A stretch of DNA of 64,000 bases from Voacanga thouarsii (Eukaryota; Streptophyta; Magnoliopsida; Gentianales; Apocynaceae). This document shows, in pieces, positions 37,440 to 49,800 of the stretch. Below the pieces are notes generated by a model, which worked only from the letters and a program-made list of their open reading frames with translations, had not been told where the DNA came from and did not search any database. Each line of letters begins with the position of its first letter. Positions within the stretch are counted from its first letter, which is position 1. Position numbers and translations under genes: made by a program. Location: positions 434,001 to 498,000 of the forward strand of contig JANUWF010003367.1 in NCBI GenBank assembly GCA_026120185.1, in the 5' to 3' direction.

Positions 37440-40400
37440 GTATTTAATAATAATTATTATTATTATTATTTTCGAGGATGGGGAGGTGTGAGGGCTGGGG
37501 ATGGAGGGATGAATTGTCTTTATTCTTTATTCGCATAGAATTTGATTGCGTCCATTAATGGTGTTTTTTTTTTTCCCGGTGGGGGGGCGGGGTGTTAGAA
37601 GAATTGGAGTGAGAAAGAAGTAAAATAAAGGAAAGGGTAGCTGTGGCCATGTGACATGTATGGCGTTTACATGACATGGATTGCAATGTTTGTTAGGGTT
37701 TTTTATCTGGCATGGCCCCACCTTTTCTTTTTTCTTTTTTAATTTTTAATTTACAAAATAAAAGTCATTTTTAGGACCATAATTCCCTCTCCAAAATAAT
37801 AAATATATAAAAACCCCTCCAATTTCCAACTTTCCTTTCTTGATCATTTTGGTTGGTCATGATACAAATATTTGATCATTTCTTTCAAATTTGTAAACAA
37901 TCCTTCATTTCACTTCCCACCTCTTGACAAAATTTTAACAGTGTACGATGGATTTTTATAATTGATTTATAAAGTTATATATATATATATATTATTAATA
38001 AATATATGAATATTTAATTATTTAAAAATATAATAATATTATTATTTATTGTGTACGTATTATAAAACGATTAAATTACGTTGAGTAGATGAGTTTGGAG
38101 GGGATTTCCAATTTTTTTTTTTTTTTTTTTTGTGACTAAGAGAGCTGAAAAAGTCAATTGACATGAAAAGCCAAGTGGAAAGGTCAGAGGAAGAGACGTA
38201 TTCTCTGTGTTCTTCTTTCATTCTTTTTGAAGAGAATTGAATTCCCACGAAAAACATTGTTAGGCAAACGTCACCTTTCAATTCTTGAGTAGTCCCTTCC
38301 TTTCACCTCTCATTTTCCTCTCCTTTCCGGCTTTCCCTATCTCAAATATGTACCGAGTCCTACAAAATTTGTATAAAGTTCTCCTTTGTGCATTATCACA
38401 CTCTTCTCCAATTTCCACCGCAAAATCCTCTAAAGAAAATAATGATTTAGGTAATGAGATTATAATCGATTCATTAAATAAACGACTTATTAATAGAATG
38501 TTTTGCTTTCGAGAAAATAAGAATTTTAAAAAAATTTAAAAATTGAGGATTCCTAGGTCTAGGGTTTAATTAGTAGACTTGTGTTTGGGTTGGGGGTAGG
38601 AGTGGATGAGGAGGAGAGAGCAAGAAATCCGTGAATCTCGCTCTACCAAGCAAGCTACTATGATCACATGAAAACCCAAAATTGAAGTCATTTTAAAAGG
38701 CCAGATACATGATAAGGACACTTGCCAAGATATTTCATTATAGTGCCTAAAAGCATCTTTAATTCCTTTAATACATTGGTCTTCACCTCCCATAAAGCCT
38801 TATTTGATGCCTTTTTTCCACCCTTGTTATTAATGAGATATGACTTAGGAACATTTGCCTATATCACCTTACACTACTACTAGGGGCCTGTTGAGGGCTT
38901 TGAACAAATTTTTAAAAAGTTTGGGATTCCAATCTTGCAGCCTCAAATCATCCACATCTCCTAATCATGTGTGTTTTTCTAGCCCTTAATTTTTTGGGGG
39001 GAATCTTGATTTCGACATTAATGTTTGATATAACAACCTTGGATTTGGTTCAAGTGATTTCTATACATGATGATTATATAGATTTTTTGTGGGTTGAGAA
39101 TATTGCATGTTCTTTGAGCTCTTCTAGGTTCTTGAATGCAAGAATTGGTTGTCATATACCCAAGAGGGCAGGAGAGTAGTAGGGAGCAATAAGTGATTAT
39201 GGACACATAAGGTTTAGCGGGACATGTGATTAAAGTTGGTGCAATAAGATTTGATGTATCACATTAAACAGTGCTATTTTGACATAATTAAAGGCCTAGA
39301 AAACACACTATCAAATCACAAAACTAGGTTTTTTTTTTTTTTAAAATAGAATTCTTTGAGAAGAGATGGGCATTATGCTTATCACTTTTTGGCTACTTTG
39401 CGCTCTCTTTTTTTAACAAGCTCAATCAATCACACCTCCATTACTTTGGAGATTATGATTATGATTCTTGAAAAACCCTTCCATCCATTTGCTCTAACAA
39501 AGAGTTTAAAGAAAAAGGAAAATGAGAAACAAGTACAAGTGGGGAATGAGATCCCCATAACTAGCTATTGTCACGATCTAATGCCTAAACATAATTGGAC
39601 CATTTTGTTAATTACAAGACTTGCCTCCTTGGAATTATCTCAAAAGCACAAAAATCCTTGCATGTCAAGCCAATTTATTATCATTCTAAGTACAACAACA
39701 CTTGTATCCTTTTCTGTTTAACTAGCGTTTGTTATTGCTTTTGAATGCTCATGGTCCCTTGTCCTCAATGAATTTATATTTCACTTGGTGCTTCCAATCT
39801 CCACATCTGCCTCTTCTTTTAACTTCCCCGTCAATTATTTCTCTTTAAGTTTCCAGCTCATAGGCTAGTCCAAGGGAGGAACAATTAGGCCCTTAAGCTT
39901 TTGGAGGGTTAGGAGTAGCTAAAAAAATCTAGATTGGTATAAATGGAAGGTTTGATTTGTACTTGATTAGATGTTCTGAATCTGAGAGTGGAAATGTATA
40001 CATCATTCTGCAAAATTTAGGCTAGGGAATTTGGAATTTCATTCATTTGAGGAAACCAACGTACCATCATGGTTACTTGAATTATGAAACTCAGAATCTG
40101 GTTCTAAAAGAATAAGCATATCCTTGTGTACCATATACCAATGTCACTTGGAAACGGTAATTCCTTCTTATTCTTCTTCTCCTACAATCCCTCTGCAAAA
40201 ATCTATTGGCCATTATGGCATATCTAGCTCTAGAAAAGTAGCATATATTCATATATGGAATGTTCAAGAAAGGAAAAATGAAGTCTCAATACATTCACCT
40301 AGACTCATGGTATAGGGTGATGAATGCATTTAAATGTCTCTCGAACTACTACTTAAGATGCTCGAATGTAGTGACACAGAATATTGGAAATATTATTCTA

Positions 40401-42900
40401 AACTAGGGTTTTGTTTTAAGATGGAAAGGTGAAAACGATCCACCTAGTCCACCATTTCAAATACTAGCTAGTAAAGGGAATTGATTTGCTGTGTCTGAAA
40501 ATGATAATTGGCTTGGAGAGGGAGCATTCAATGAACACAAATGATTGAAATAGGAACGGTGTTGGCTAGGGCCTAACTTCTTTATTGATCATTTTGGAGA
40601 GTGAACCAAAACAAAAATGACAAGTAATCAAAAAAGATCTTCAAAGATAATGCAATGGAAGAGTTACACTATTCGCGTGCAAATAATTATATTCGAGAGT
40701 TAGATTGAAAAACCAAGTTTAGAAAAAAAGTTTCCTGATGTAGTCGGCATTAGTCTTCTCAAACTCACAAACTTTGAATTATAGAAAAGAAGCCCTTAAA
40801 TGGTCTGAAAATGGTGGAGGAGGGTGGAAGTGTGGACCTTTTTGTTGTGGTGCTAGCTGGTGCAAGATTACCTTCCTCCCAAGACTACTTAGTCTTGAAA
40901 AACTACTGTTTATGTCCCAACTTGTCTTGGATGATTTTTAAAGAGTTCTTGAAGACTGGACCACTTCCAATTCTCTCATATAGATTGCTGTCAATTTTGT
41001 GCATAGGCTCGAGGATGATTCCTCTTATTGGTGCTAGCTAAAATTCAGCCATTCCTTCCCCCAACCTGATCTTCACTCTGGAATAGGACCGTTGCCTAAG
41101 TCAATAATCAACCTTTTGCTAATCCATCTTGCTTCTGTCTAGCTGGATTATCTTCCCTTATGTCGGTTGTAGCAATTGGATAACTATAACATACTGTGTG
41201 TTTGGGGTGTTGAGGGGGTGGGTAAGGTAGAAGTTAACTTCTTTTCGTGGTCTACGTAATAATTAAGTATTACATAATATTCATAGTTAAAGTTAAAATT
41301 TTCTTCTTCAACAAGAGAGCAGATCTTTTTTTGGGTAGAGGGAAGGCTACCGGATACCAGACGGTAGGACAAAATGATGGTTCTTAATTGATAGATGGAG
41401 TGCGCATAAAAAAAATAAACAAAGTACTGTCATTGAGTGAGAAATAAGAAATTTATAGAAAATTACAATCCCTACTACAAAATAATGCAGCTACACACCT
41501 TCATCGACACTGTTTTGCGACCGGACGATCGAGAGCTAATTATCGAGACTTTGGACTATCCAGATATATAATTCGTGAAATGGTTCATGCATGTTTGTTG
41601 CCAAGAGCAAGAAGATTGAGTTGATAAGAATTAACTCTTGATTTCTATTCTAAAATCAATGATCGTAAAAATATGAAAAAAATCGGAAGTTATTTGTATT
41701 CATAGAAAACATCCGCCCACATCACCATTCAATATTTCTTGGCCCATTATTGGCAAAACCACAACCACTTGGGCACTAAACTAGTTTGATTATTATTATT
41801 TTTTTTAAAAAAAGGAAACGTTTAGTTGGAAATGAATTGAATTTGCAAAAGGGTTTCAGAAAGACTTTTGAAATTTCTTAGTTCAACACTTATAACTTTC
41901 GAACAATAACATTAAATGATTGAAAAAGAATAAGTAGATCTTCATATTAAAGTTAGTTCCACTTTATCAATTTATGAATACCGGTTGCTTGAAATGAGAT
42001 GAAAGTAATTAAATACTATGAATTTTTCAGTCAAAGTTAACTTTTCTTTTGGAAAATAGTCAATGTTAATAAAATATAGCTCTTAATTTTACAATAAATT
42101 GTGCTGAGAACTTAGCCATATGCAAAGCAAACCCTTTTCTTGAATTGAAATTCTTTGTTCAAATATTGGTTGATTATTCTAAATTGTGTCCCACCTCTTT
42201 TTTTTTATTATTTATTCTTGAATATTTTTATTGTCTCCAATTGCTCTCGGATGCTATTTTTGTCACATCAATTAAGGATAAAAATTGTCTTTATGGTTAT
42301 TTCATTCAAAATAATAAAATAGATGGAATTGATGGTGAGAATTCTGGTTTTACCCTTATAAAAAAAAGGAAAAAATGAGACTATAAAAAAGAAAAAAAAA
42401 TTGAGACAAAACTGGTATTTAAAAAAATATATATAATTGAGGACAAAAAATAGTAATTGCCCAAACGCATAGTAGGCCACGCCGAACTTTGACATAGGCA
42501 ATGACAACTTGATATTTTTTACCAAGAAAAAGAAAATAAAAAAGAAGAAAATAAAAAATGAGAGAAAGAATCACCCACGCGGATTGGGCTTTTCAATGAG
42601 AAAATGTTTGCCAAACAAGTTGAATCAGTAATGGGCTAATGGACTTAAGGGGCCTTCAGGTTTACAGGGGCCATTATTGGGTGTGATTTTTTTGGCATTG
42701 TGGGTTGCCCCAAATCTTTCTTTTTTTCCCAAAAGATCACTAGAAAATATTATTTTATTATTATGAAAAATATTTTACATATTTTTTCTGCGCATTGTAC
42801 GAGTTTATTTTATTATTTTTAAATTGTAATTTTTTATATAATAGTCATTTTGATGTTAAATTATCAAAATTTATTAGAAAAAATAAAGCCTAATTAAGGA
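37440..42900. other. Intergenic region without a recognised gene
   Basis: The 38.2-41.4 kb part is less AT-rich, with few visible repeats and scattered frames of 60-120 codons on both strands. None has a recognised domain or a supportable exon structure. I cannot say whether it is transcribed. An ATT microsatellite is at about 37448-37472. Confidence 0.45.
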
Positions 42901-43045
42901 ATGAGAGAAAAGCAAAATACCTAAATATGTAATTGCAAAAACCAAAATAAAATTAAATGAAACTACTAATTCTTTGAAAAAAAATATAATTTTTTATTAC
43001 AAAATTTAACCAAAGGAAGGAAGTTGCCATTTTTTTTTTTTTTTG

Positions 43046-43665
43046 GAAAGGGCTAACTAAACCCACACCTCTCCAACTTAAATTTACATTCCCATCTATT
43101 AATTAGACAAAAATACTCTTTTCTTATTCTACTTTCAATCAACTATACCTTTATTTTTTTTATATGCAGATTAGATATTTTAATAGAAAATAAATAGTGA
43201 AATTTGAAAATTATTAATTATTTTTTTCATCTTGACGTGTATCATAAATACTTTATATTTTTTAAATCTTTGATAAGTCTTTTATTTTATCAATATTTAA
43301 TCTATTAATAAAATACATAATTTTACGAGTACATAAATCAATTATTTATTAATCAAATAGAAACTTAAATTATTATTATTATTTTATTAAATACTTTCAC
43401 AAGTTTCACGAAACATGAAATAAAAATAAAGTTTACAATATATAATAAATATATAAAATTCAATTTTTGTCCAAGTTATTATTTTTTAATAATTTAATTT
43501 ATACATAATTTCATGTAATTTGATGTTTACTCAAATATATAATTTTGTTTAAAAGTTGAAAATAAAATGAATAAGATAAAATTAAAAAAAAAATAAAAGA
43601 GGAGAATGCCATTTTTGTCTAACTAATAAATATTAATAGACAGATGTGTAGATTTTGCTCCCTTT
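43046..43665. mobile_element. Mutator-like MITE, copy 2 (diverged)
   Basis: The left end is GAAAGGGCTAACTAAACCCA and the right end is TGTGTAGATTTTGCTCCCTT, resembling the ends of the 36453 copy. Interior landmarks are shared in order (TTTGATAAGTC, ACATAAATCAATTATT, TAATTTCATGTA). It is flanked by T- and A-runs, so the target duplication cannot be read and the ends are approximate. Confidence 0.62.
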
Positions 43666-43691
43666 TTAAAAAAAAAATATAAATTATTTAA

Positions 43692-45058
43692 GGGTTTTTT
43701 GCAATTTACCATCATTAAGTTTGGGATAGTAACACTTTAATACCACAATTTATAAAAAAGGCACTAAAGATCCATTAACTGTTAGCCAATAACAATATTA
43801 ATTAAATAAAAGTTACTTTTATAATAAAATATTTATTTTATCCATACTAATTATAAGATGATCAAAATAATTCTTTGAATTTATTACAATTTACCTCCTT
43901 TAATTTATGAATTGTGATACTTTAATACTTCAAGTTGTAAAAAATATGCTAGAGGTTCCTTAACCGTTAGTAAATGACGGCATTGATTAATAGAAGTTAT
44001 TTTTGTAATAAAATATTTATTTTACTCGTACCAATTATAAGATACTAAAAAAATCCTTTAGTAGAAGGAATTTGGCACATGAAGTATTTGTGGATCTATA
44101 ATATTTTTTATAATTTTTGTATTAAAGTATCATTATCTTAACTTAATAGGATAAAATGTAATAAATACGTAAACTAAAATTTCAATCAACATCTTAAAAT
44201 TAAATATATCATATATAATTTTGTCAAGATTTAAATACGATACAAATTTAAACATAATAGGCCTAAAATAAAATCATGAAATTGTACTAATATTTTTCTT
44301 AAAAAAAGAAAGCAAAGTCATCAAAAATATTATCCTATTTCACTAGTCTAATCACTGGCAAACCAAAAAACCTGGTCTATTAGGTCGTCATTATTTTGGA
44401 TTGTTGTTTATTAGATTAGGGATATATGATAATTTTTTTATGATTTTGTTTTTTTTTTTGAGGAAAAATATCAGTACAATTTCATAATTTTATTTTAGAT
44501 ATGTTATGTTTGAATTTGCGTCGTTTTTAGGTCTTTGTTTATGATATGTCTAATTTAGGAAATTTATTGAAATTTTAATTTATATGTTTGTTATATTTTA
44601 TCCTATTAAATTGAGAATGATACTTTAATACCAAAATTATAAAAAAGTATTATAGGCCCACAAATATTTCATATGCCAAGTTCCTTCCCCTAAATAATTT
44701 TATTTGAATATTTTATAATTGGTATGAGTAAAATATATATTTTATTGTAAAAATAACTTTCGTTAATCAATAATGTTATTGACTAGCTGTTAATGGATCT
44801 CTAACAATTTTTTTACAATTTGCAATATTAAAGTGTAACAATCCATAACTTAATATGGATAAATTGCAATAAATCCAAAGAGTTATTTTGGGCATATTAT
44901 AATTAACATTGGCAAAATAGTTATTTTATTATAAAAATAATTTTTATTTGTCAATACTATCATTGACTAACGGTCAATGAACATCTATAGTACTTTTTAT
45001 AATTTTTGTACTAAAGTGTCATTACCCCAACTTAATAGAGATAAATTACAATAAACCC
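43692..45058. mobile_element. 1.37-kb foldback (palindromic) Mutator-like element
   Basis: Flanked by a perfect 9-bp direct repeat ATTATTTAA (43683-43691 and 45059-45067). The ends are GGGTTTTTTGCAATTTACC and its inverse (GATAAATTACAATAAACCC). The two arms are inverted copies for about 600 bp each; for example AAAATCATGAAATTGTACTA near 44275 pairs with CAGTACAATTTCATAATTTT near 44474. Only about 150 bp of loop remains (about 44305-44455). Each arm also contains two tandem units of about 185 bp (TACTTTAATAC ... CCGTTAGTAAATGACG). No coding frame is visible. A transcript across it could fold into a long hairpin. Confidence 0.85.
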
Positions 45059-45109
45059 ATTATTTAATGATATTTTTAATCACATGACATGATAGATCTT
45101 TTTTCTTCC

Positions 45110-46710
45110 TGAGAAGGCTTAATTCTATATTTAATCCCTGAACTTTTTTCTACTACAATAGTTGGTCTATAAATTTTATTTTTAACTTTTTATACCCTCA
45201 ATCATTTTTCGTTAGACATATTTGGTCATTCCGTAAAAATTTTCGTTAGTCAACGCCAAGTCAACATAATTGGTTTGCCTTTTATCACATTCATAAGGAT
45301 ATTTTTGGTAAATAAATTATTTCGACTACCATAGTTAGTTCCTATATTTTATTTTTAATTTTTTTATGTCCTTTGTTATTTTTCGACTACCATATTTGGT
45401 TTCTATATTTTATTTTTTAACTTTTTAGTTCCTTTATCATTTTCGAGAGACATATTTGGTCCTTCTATTTAATTTACGATGGCTTTGTATAGTTAATGTT
45501 CAGAGATAGATGGATAGCTTTTGGCGAAAATGTAGAGAGAGAAAGATTGGAGAAGGAGAAAATATAGGATGTTGTACGGATATAGGGAGAATAAGTGGAG
45601 ACTCTGTTTGTTTGTTTCCAATTAGTTGATAGATGATTCGACAGTATTTAGACTCAGGATTTTTGAGGGGTAAATCGTATCGGGTAACTTGACTGCTATT
45701 ATTTTCACATAAAATTTTAACAGAATTACGTCATTAGTATTAGGATACCACAATGGATATCCCCCCTCCCCTCCTCCCCCTACCTTCTCCCCTCTCATTT
45801 CCACCTTTAAAAATATCTACTGACATATGGCAGTTTCTTAAAAATCTAGTGTTACAAATAAAAGATACTACTAATTCTTGATAAGAGTTTTTTTTGGAAA
45901 TAATTCTATCTACTTTTCAAGTAAACTTTAAATAATAAAAATATCTCATATAGATTTGATGATCGTAAATTATATAATTTAAAATTTTTATTTTTTAAAA
46001 TGTAGTAAGATGTAATATTTAGGGTGTCATTTTAATACAATAATCCATAAATATCATATGTATTATTTTTAAGTAATAGATATTCACTATTTTTTGTGGA
46101 AGTTTTAATACAATAAATTATAAATGTCACAAGATTTACTCTTTTGTAAGTAAATAATGCTAATAAATCACGTTTTTTATTCTTTAATACAAGTTTTAAC
46201 AAAGTAGACTATTTTAATACATTCAAAGATAAAAACATATAAATAAAATTTATAACAACTCAATTGATGAGAAATATTTTTATCAATTAAATTAATACAT
46301 ATAAAAAGTTCTAAAAAGTGGAGGAAATGACAAATAATTTTTTATTTCCTTATAATTATGCTAATGCTAATGACTAAATAATTGTGACCAACAAGAAATT
46401 GAATGGAAAAGTCAAGTATGTCGTTCGAAAAATAATAAAAGATTTAAAAAGTTAAAAATAAAATATAGAGATCAATTATGACCGTTGAAAAAATTTATAT
46501 ACCGAAAATACCCTTATGAATATGATAAAAGTCAAACCAGTTATATTGATTTGGCATTGACTAATAAAAATTTTGACGGAAGAACCAAGTATGTCAAAAG
46601 AAAAATAATTAATATTCTAAAAAGTTAAAAATAAAATTTATAGACCAACTATGTCAGTAAAAAATTCAGGGACTATATGTGGAATTAAAAGTTCCTTGAG
46701 AAATCCCTAA
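45110..46710. mobile_element. Long-TIR Mutator-like element next to the cyclophilin gene
   Basis: Inverted arms of about 320-350 bp lie at 45110-45460 and 46395-46710. Paired landmarks are AATCCCTGAACTTTTTT with AAAAATTCAGGGACT; GTTGGTCTATAAATTTTATT with AATAAAATTTATAGACCAAC (a perfect 20-mer); and CATAAGGATATTTTTGGT with ACCGAAAATACCCTTATG. The middle (about 45460-46395) is AT-rich with no transposase. The left arm also has three internal repeats of an ACTACCATA-type unit. No clear target duplication was found, so the superfamily is inferred from arm length. The right end lies about 100 bp from the cyclophilin start codon. Confidence 0.72.
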
Positions 46711-46807
46711 ATTAAAAATATTTAATAAGACACTCAACCACACTCGTCCATTGCATACAGCTGAGAGCTGAAAATTCATGGAAAATTGGGCGCCAAAGTC
46801 AACAGAG

Positions 46808-49800
46808 ATGAGAAGCAAGAGGGCCTTCAATTCGATCACTGTCGCCTGTGTACTGGCATGCTTCTTTTGCTGGGCCTTGGGCGGTGCATTTGCAGCAGAA
46901 CCCCAAATGGGATCCACTCGTGTTGTATTTCAGGTTCATAACTAACAGATTCTCCTCTGCGTTTCTTGTATTTATGGTTTTGATATTCTGATTGTGGCCG
47001 ACTTATATACATTAGTGAAAATTTATTTGCTTTGTTGAGGAGTTGCATTAGTAAAATTCCACAGCAATTTAGCCTTCTATGAAGGCCATTGGGATGAATT
47101 TGGATGTTTTGGGTTTAATACCATTTTTTCCCCCAAAATTTTCAATACTTGTTTGCTGGAAGGATCAAGAAAAGTGATATCTTGATACATTGTCTTTGGT
47201 CTGTGAAGTAAGGCAGGCCTTTATTGACTTGATTGATTAAACAAAATGAAAAGAAAAATGATGTAGACTTGCAATGAATTCTGAGGGAGATTTTCCTCCT
47301 TAGTTCTCCTTCAAGTTTTGGCTTTGCATTTTGAAGGGAGGGGGATTTTGATGTTATTGTTGAGGTGGAATTGAAAACCGTTGGAATTTTAGGAAATTTG
47401 CACACGTTTCGTTCTGTAATGAGTTATTGAGATTATAGGCTTTGGCTATTTGAGTAAATAAAATGCTGTCTTAATGTGCCTTCTGGTGTTGTCCAAATAA
47501 AGACGGTTATATTTAGTATTTATCCACGTGCCTGCTTCCTTGTTGAATCTTTCTCTCTAACTTGCTAAACGTTTCTATTGAATGAATATATTCCTTCTTC
47601 ACATATGATGGCTTTGTTTCATTTATCAATTTAAAAAAAAGAAAAAATCCTTTGCCATTACAGAATTTCCTTTAGTTGCAACTTCAAAAAGATGAATAAT
47701 CTTACAGATTCTCCTTTACAGTCTGAACTCATCCTTCTGCACTGAATTTGTTATCTTATTTTATTATTCCATCATTTCATACTCACTCTTCACCATAGAA
47801 AAAGGGAAGAAGAAGAAAACCTGCTTAATCAAAATTTCAGCTTTCTCCATCCCTCCCACTTGCATTCCAAGAGGAATTTTCCATTTATGATTTGTAAGAT
47901 ACGATGTTTTTTTAAGTGGTTTTCTTCACTGACAATGCAGACAAATTACGGGGATATTGAATTTGGGTTCTATCCTAGTGTTGCACCAAAGACAGTTGAA
48001 CATATATTCAAGCTTGTGCGACTGGGATGTTATAACACCAATCACTTCTTCCGGGTAGTTATTGGCTACTAATAGAATATGACTTTTTCATCAAGGCTAT
48101 GGCAGTCATTCTGCATATTTGTTGTTCAAATTTGCCAACACGTACTGCAGGTGGACAAGGGATTTGTGGCCCAAGTGGCAGATGTTGTTGGAGGAAGAAG
48201 TGCTCCCATGAATGAAGAGCAAAGGGTGGAAGCTGAAAAAACTGTTGTTGGTGAATTCAGTGATGTCAAGCATGTAAGAGGCATTCTCTCTATGGGAAGG
48301 TAATCCTACTTCCCCTAGGCGCTAGCACTTCTCCTGCTAAAAGATCATGAACTGAGGAAAAGGGGAAATTGCTCTCACTGTGTCCTCGAAGGTCCTAATT
48401 ATATTTTATGGTAGTATGTGGCTTACCCTAGGAAAACTAACTTGAACTTTCAATGAAAAAACCAAATGCTTTTAAGTTTGGTCCTCTTACAATAGAAAAA
48501 GGAGTATGTATGATTAAGTACCACTGTGCAATTTTCCTTAAGAATTTGTCTCTCTATTATCCACATATCTTAGTAGATAAATAAATACTGTCAGACATTC
48601 TCTCACTGCCAGGAAATTCTTCATTTTCTGAAACTGATTATCACTGTTTTGGTGCACTTTCTTGAGAACAAAAATTTTGTGGCCCCCACTTACTAATTGA
48701 AATCCATTCTGAATATTCTGTTATTTATCTTTGATTTCTTGCATAAACAAAATTGGAGGTCATTTGTTGGGGGTTTAATATGTGGGGCCACATCACTTAA
48801 ATTGGGTTGTGGAAGCATGTGGTCCATTAATCAAATGTTGCTCCGTAAACAGAAAACCTTTATGTAGTGCTCCAGCTTTTGACCTAACTGAATACCAGCC
48901 ACATGGCATCGTAAACCTTTATGTTTTCTCTAATAGGTTCCGTATCAGCTTTACTGCCAAGTGTTGGATTGAATGAGAATGTTCTAACAGCACCAGGAGG
49001 TACTTGGAGCATCAAGGGAAAATTGCTTTACATGAACCTTTTCCTCTGCTAAAAATGTCCTAATGTGCACTCTGTTCCATTGAAGGAAATAAACCTAGCA
49101 TAAATAAAAAAAAGTTGAAACTGCTTTTACATTTGTTAAAAGATTGAGCTCAAATATGCCATCTCTGATCCAATTGTTACTTCAATACTTACATATCCAT
49201 TGAACTGTTTGCCAAAGAGAAAAATAACAAAAGGATGTCTATCTATTCAAATATATATGAACCATTGTCAACCCTGTTTGGTCTAGGTATTCAGATCCGG
49301 ACAGTGCTTCCTCCTCATTTTCAATGCTCCTTGGAGATGCCCCTCACCTCGATGGCCAAGTATGCTAGAACATATGTTCTCCTTTTTCTTTTCCACAATC
49401 CCACGTAACTAAATTTTACATGATTATTAACTTTGTTGGCCCGAATTCAGTATGCCGTATTTGGTAAAGTTTCCAAGGGTGATGAAACACTACGGAAGTT
49501 TGAGCAGCTTCCTACTCATCGCGAGGGAATGTTTGTGATGGTATGATTCCATTTCAGCTGTTTCCATATATTCAGAGGTTTAGGATGGTCGGTCTTGCTT
49601 GAAGGAGTTATGTAGGGCATTGCTTTTGACTTGATTGTACAGACATATAAAATTTCAAAAATAAAAAATAAAAAAAATCAAGGAGAAGGGACAATGGCTC
49701 TGAAGGGTGGTGGGCGGAGATTCAATATTTTGTTTAGCCTTTTTGACCCTTTTAAATGTAAACCATCTGATCATTCAATATATGAATTTCTCAAATGAAG

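Noticed and set aside
48079..48303. 74-codon plus-strand frame inside the cyclophilin gene treated as its own gene
   Set aside because: Its second half is exon 3 of the cyclophilin gene; the first half is intron 2.
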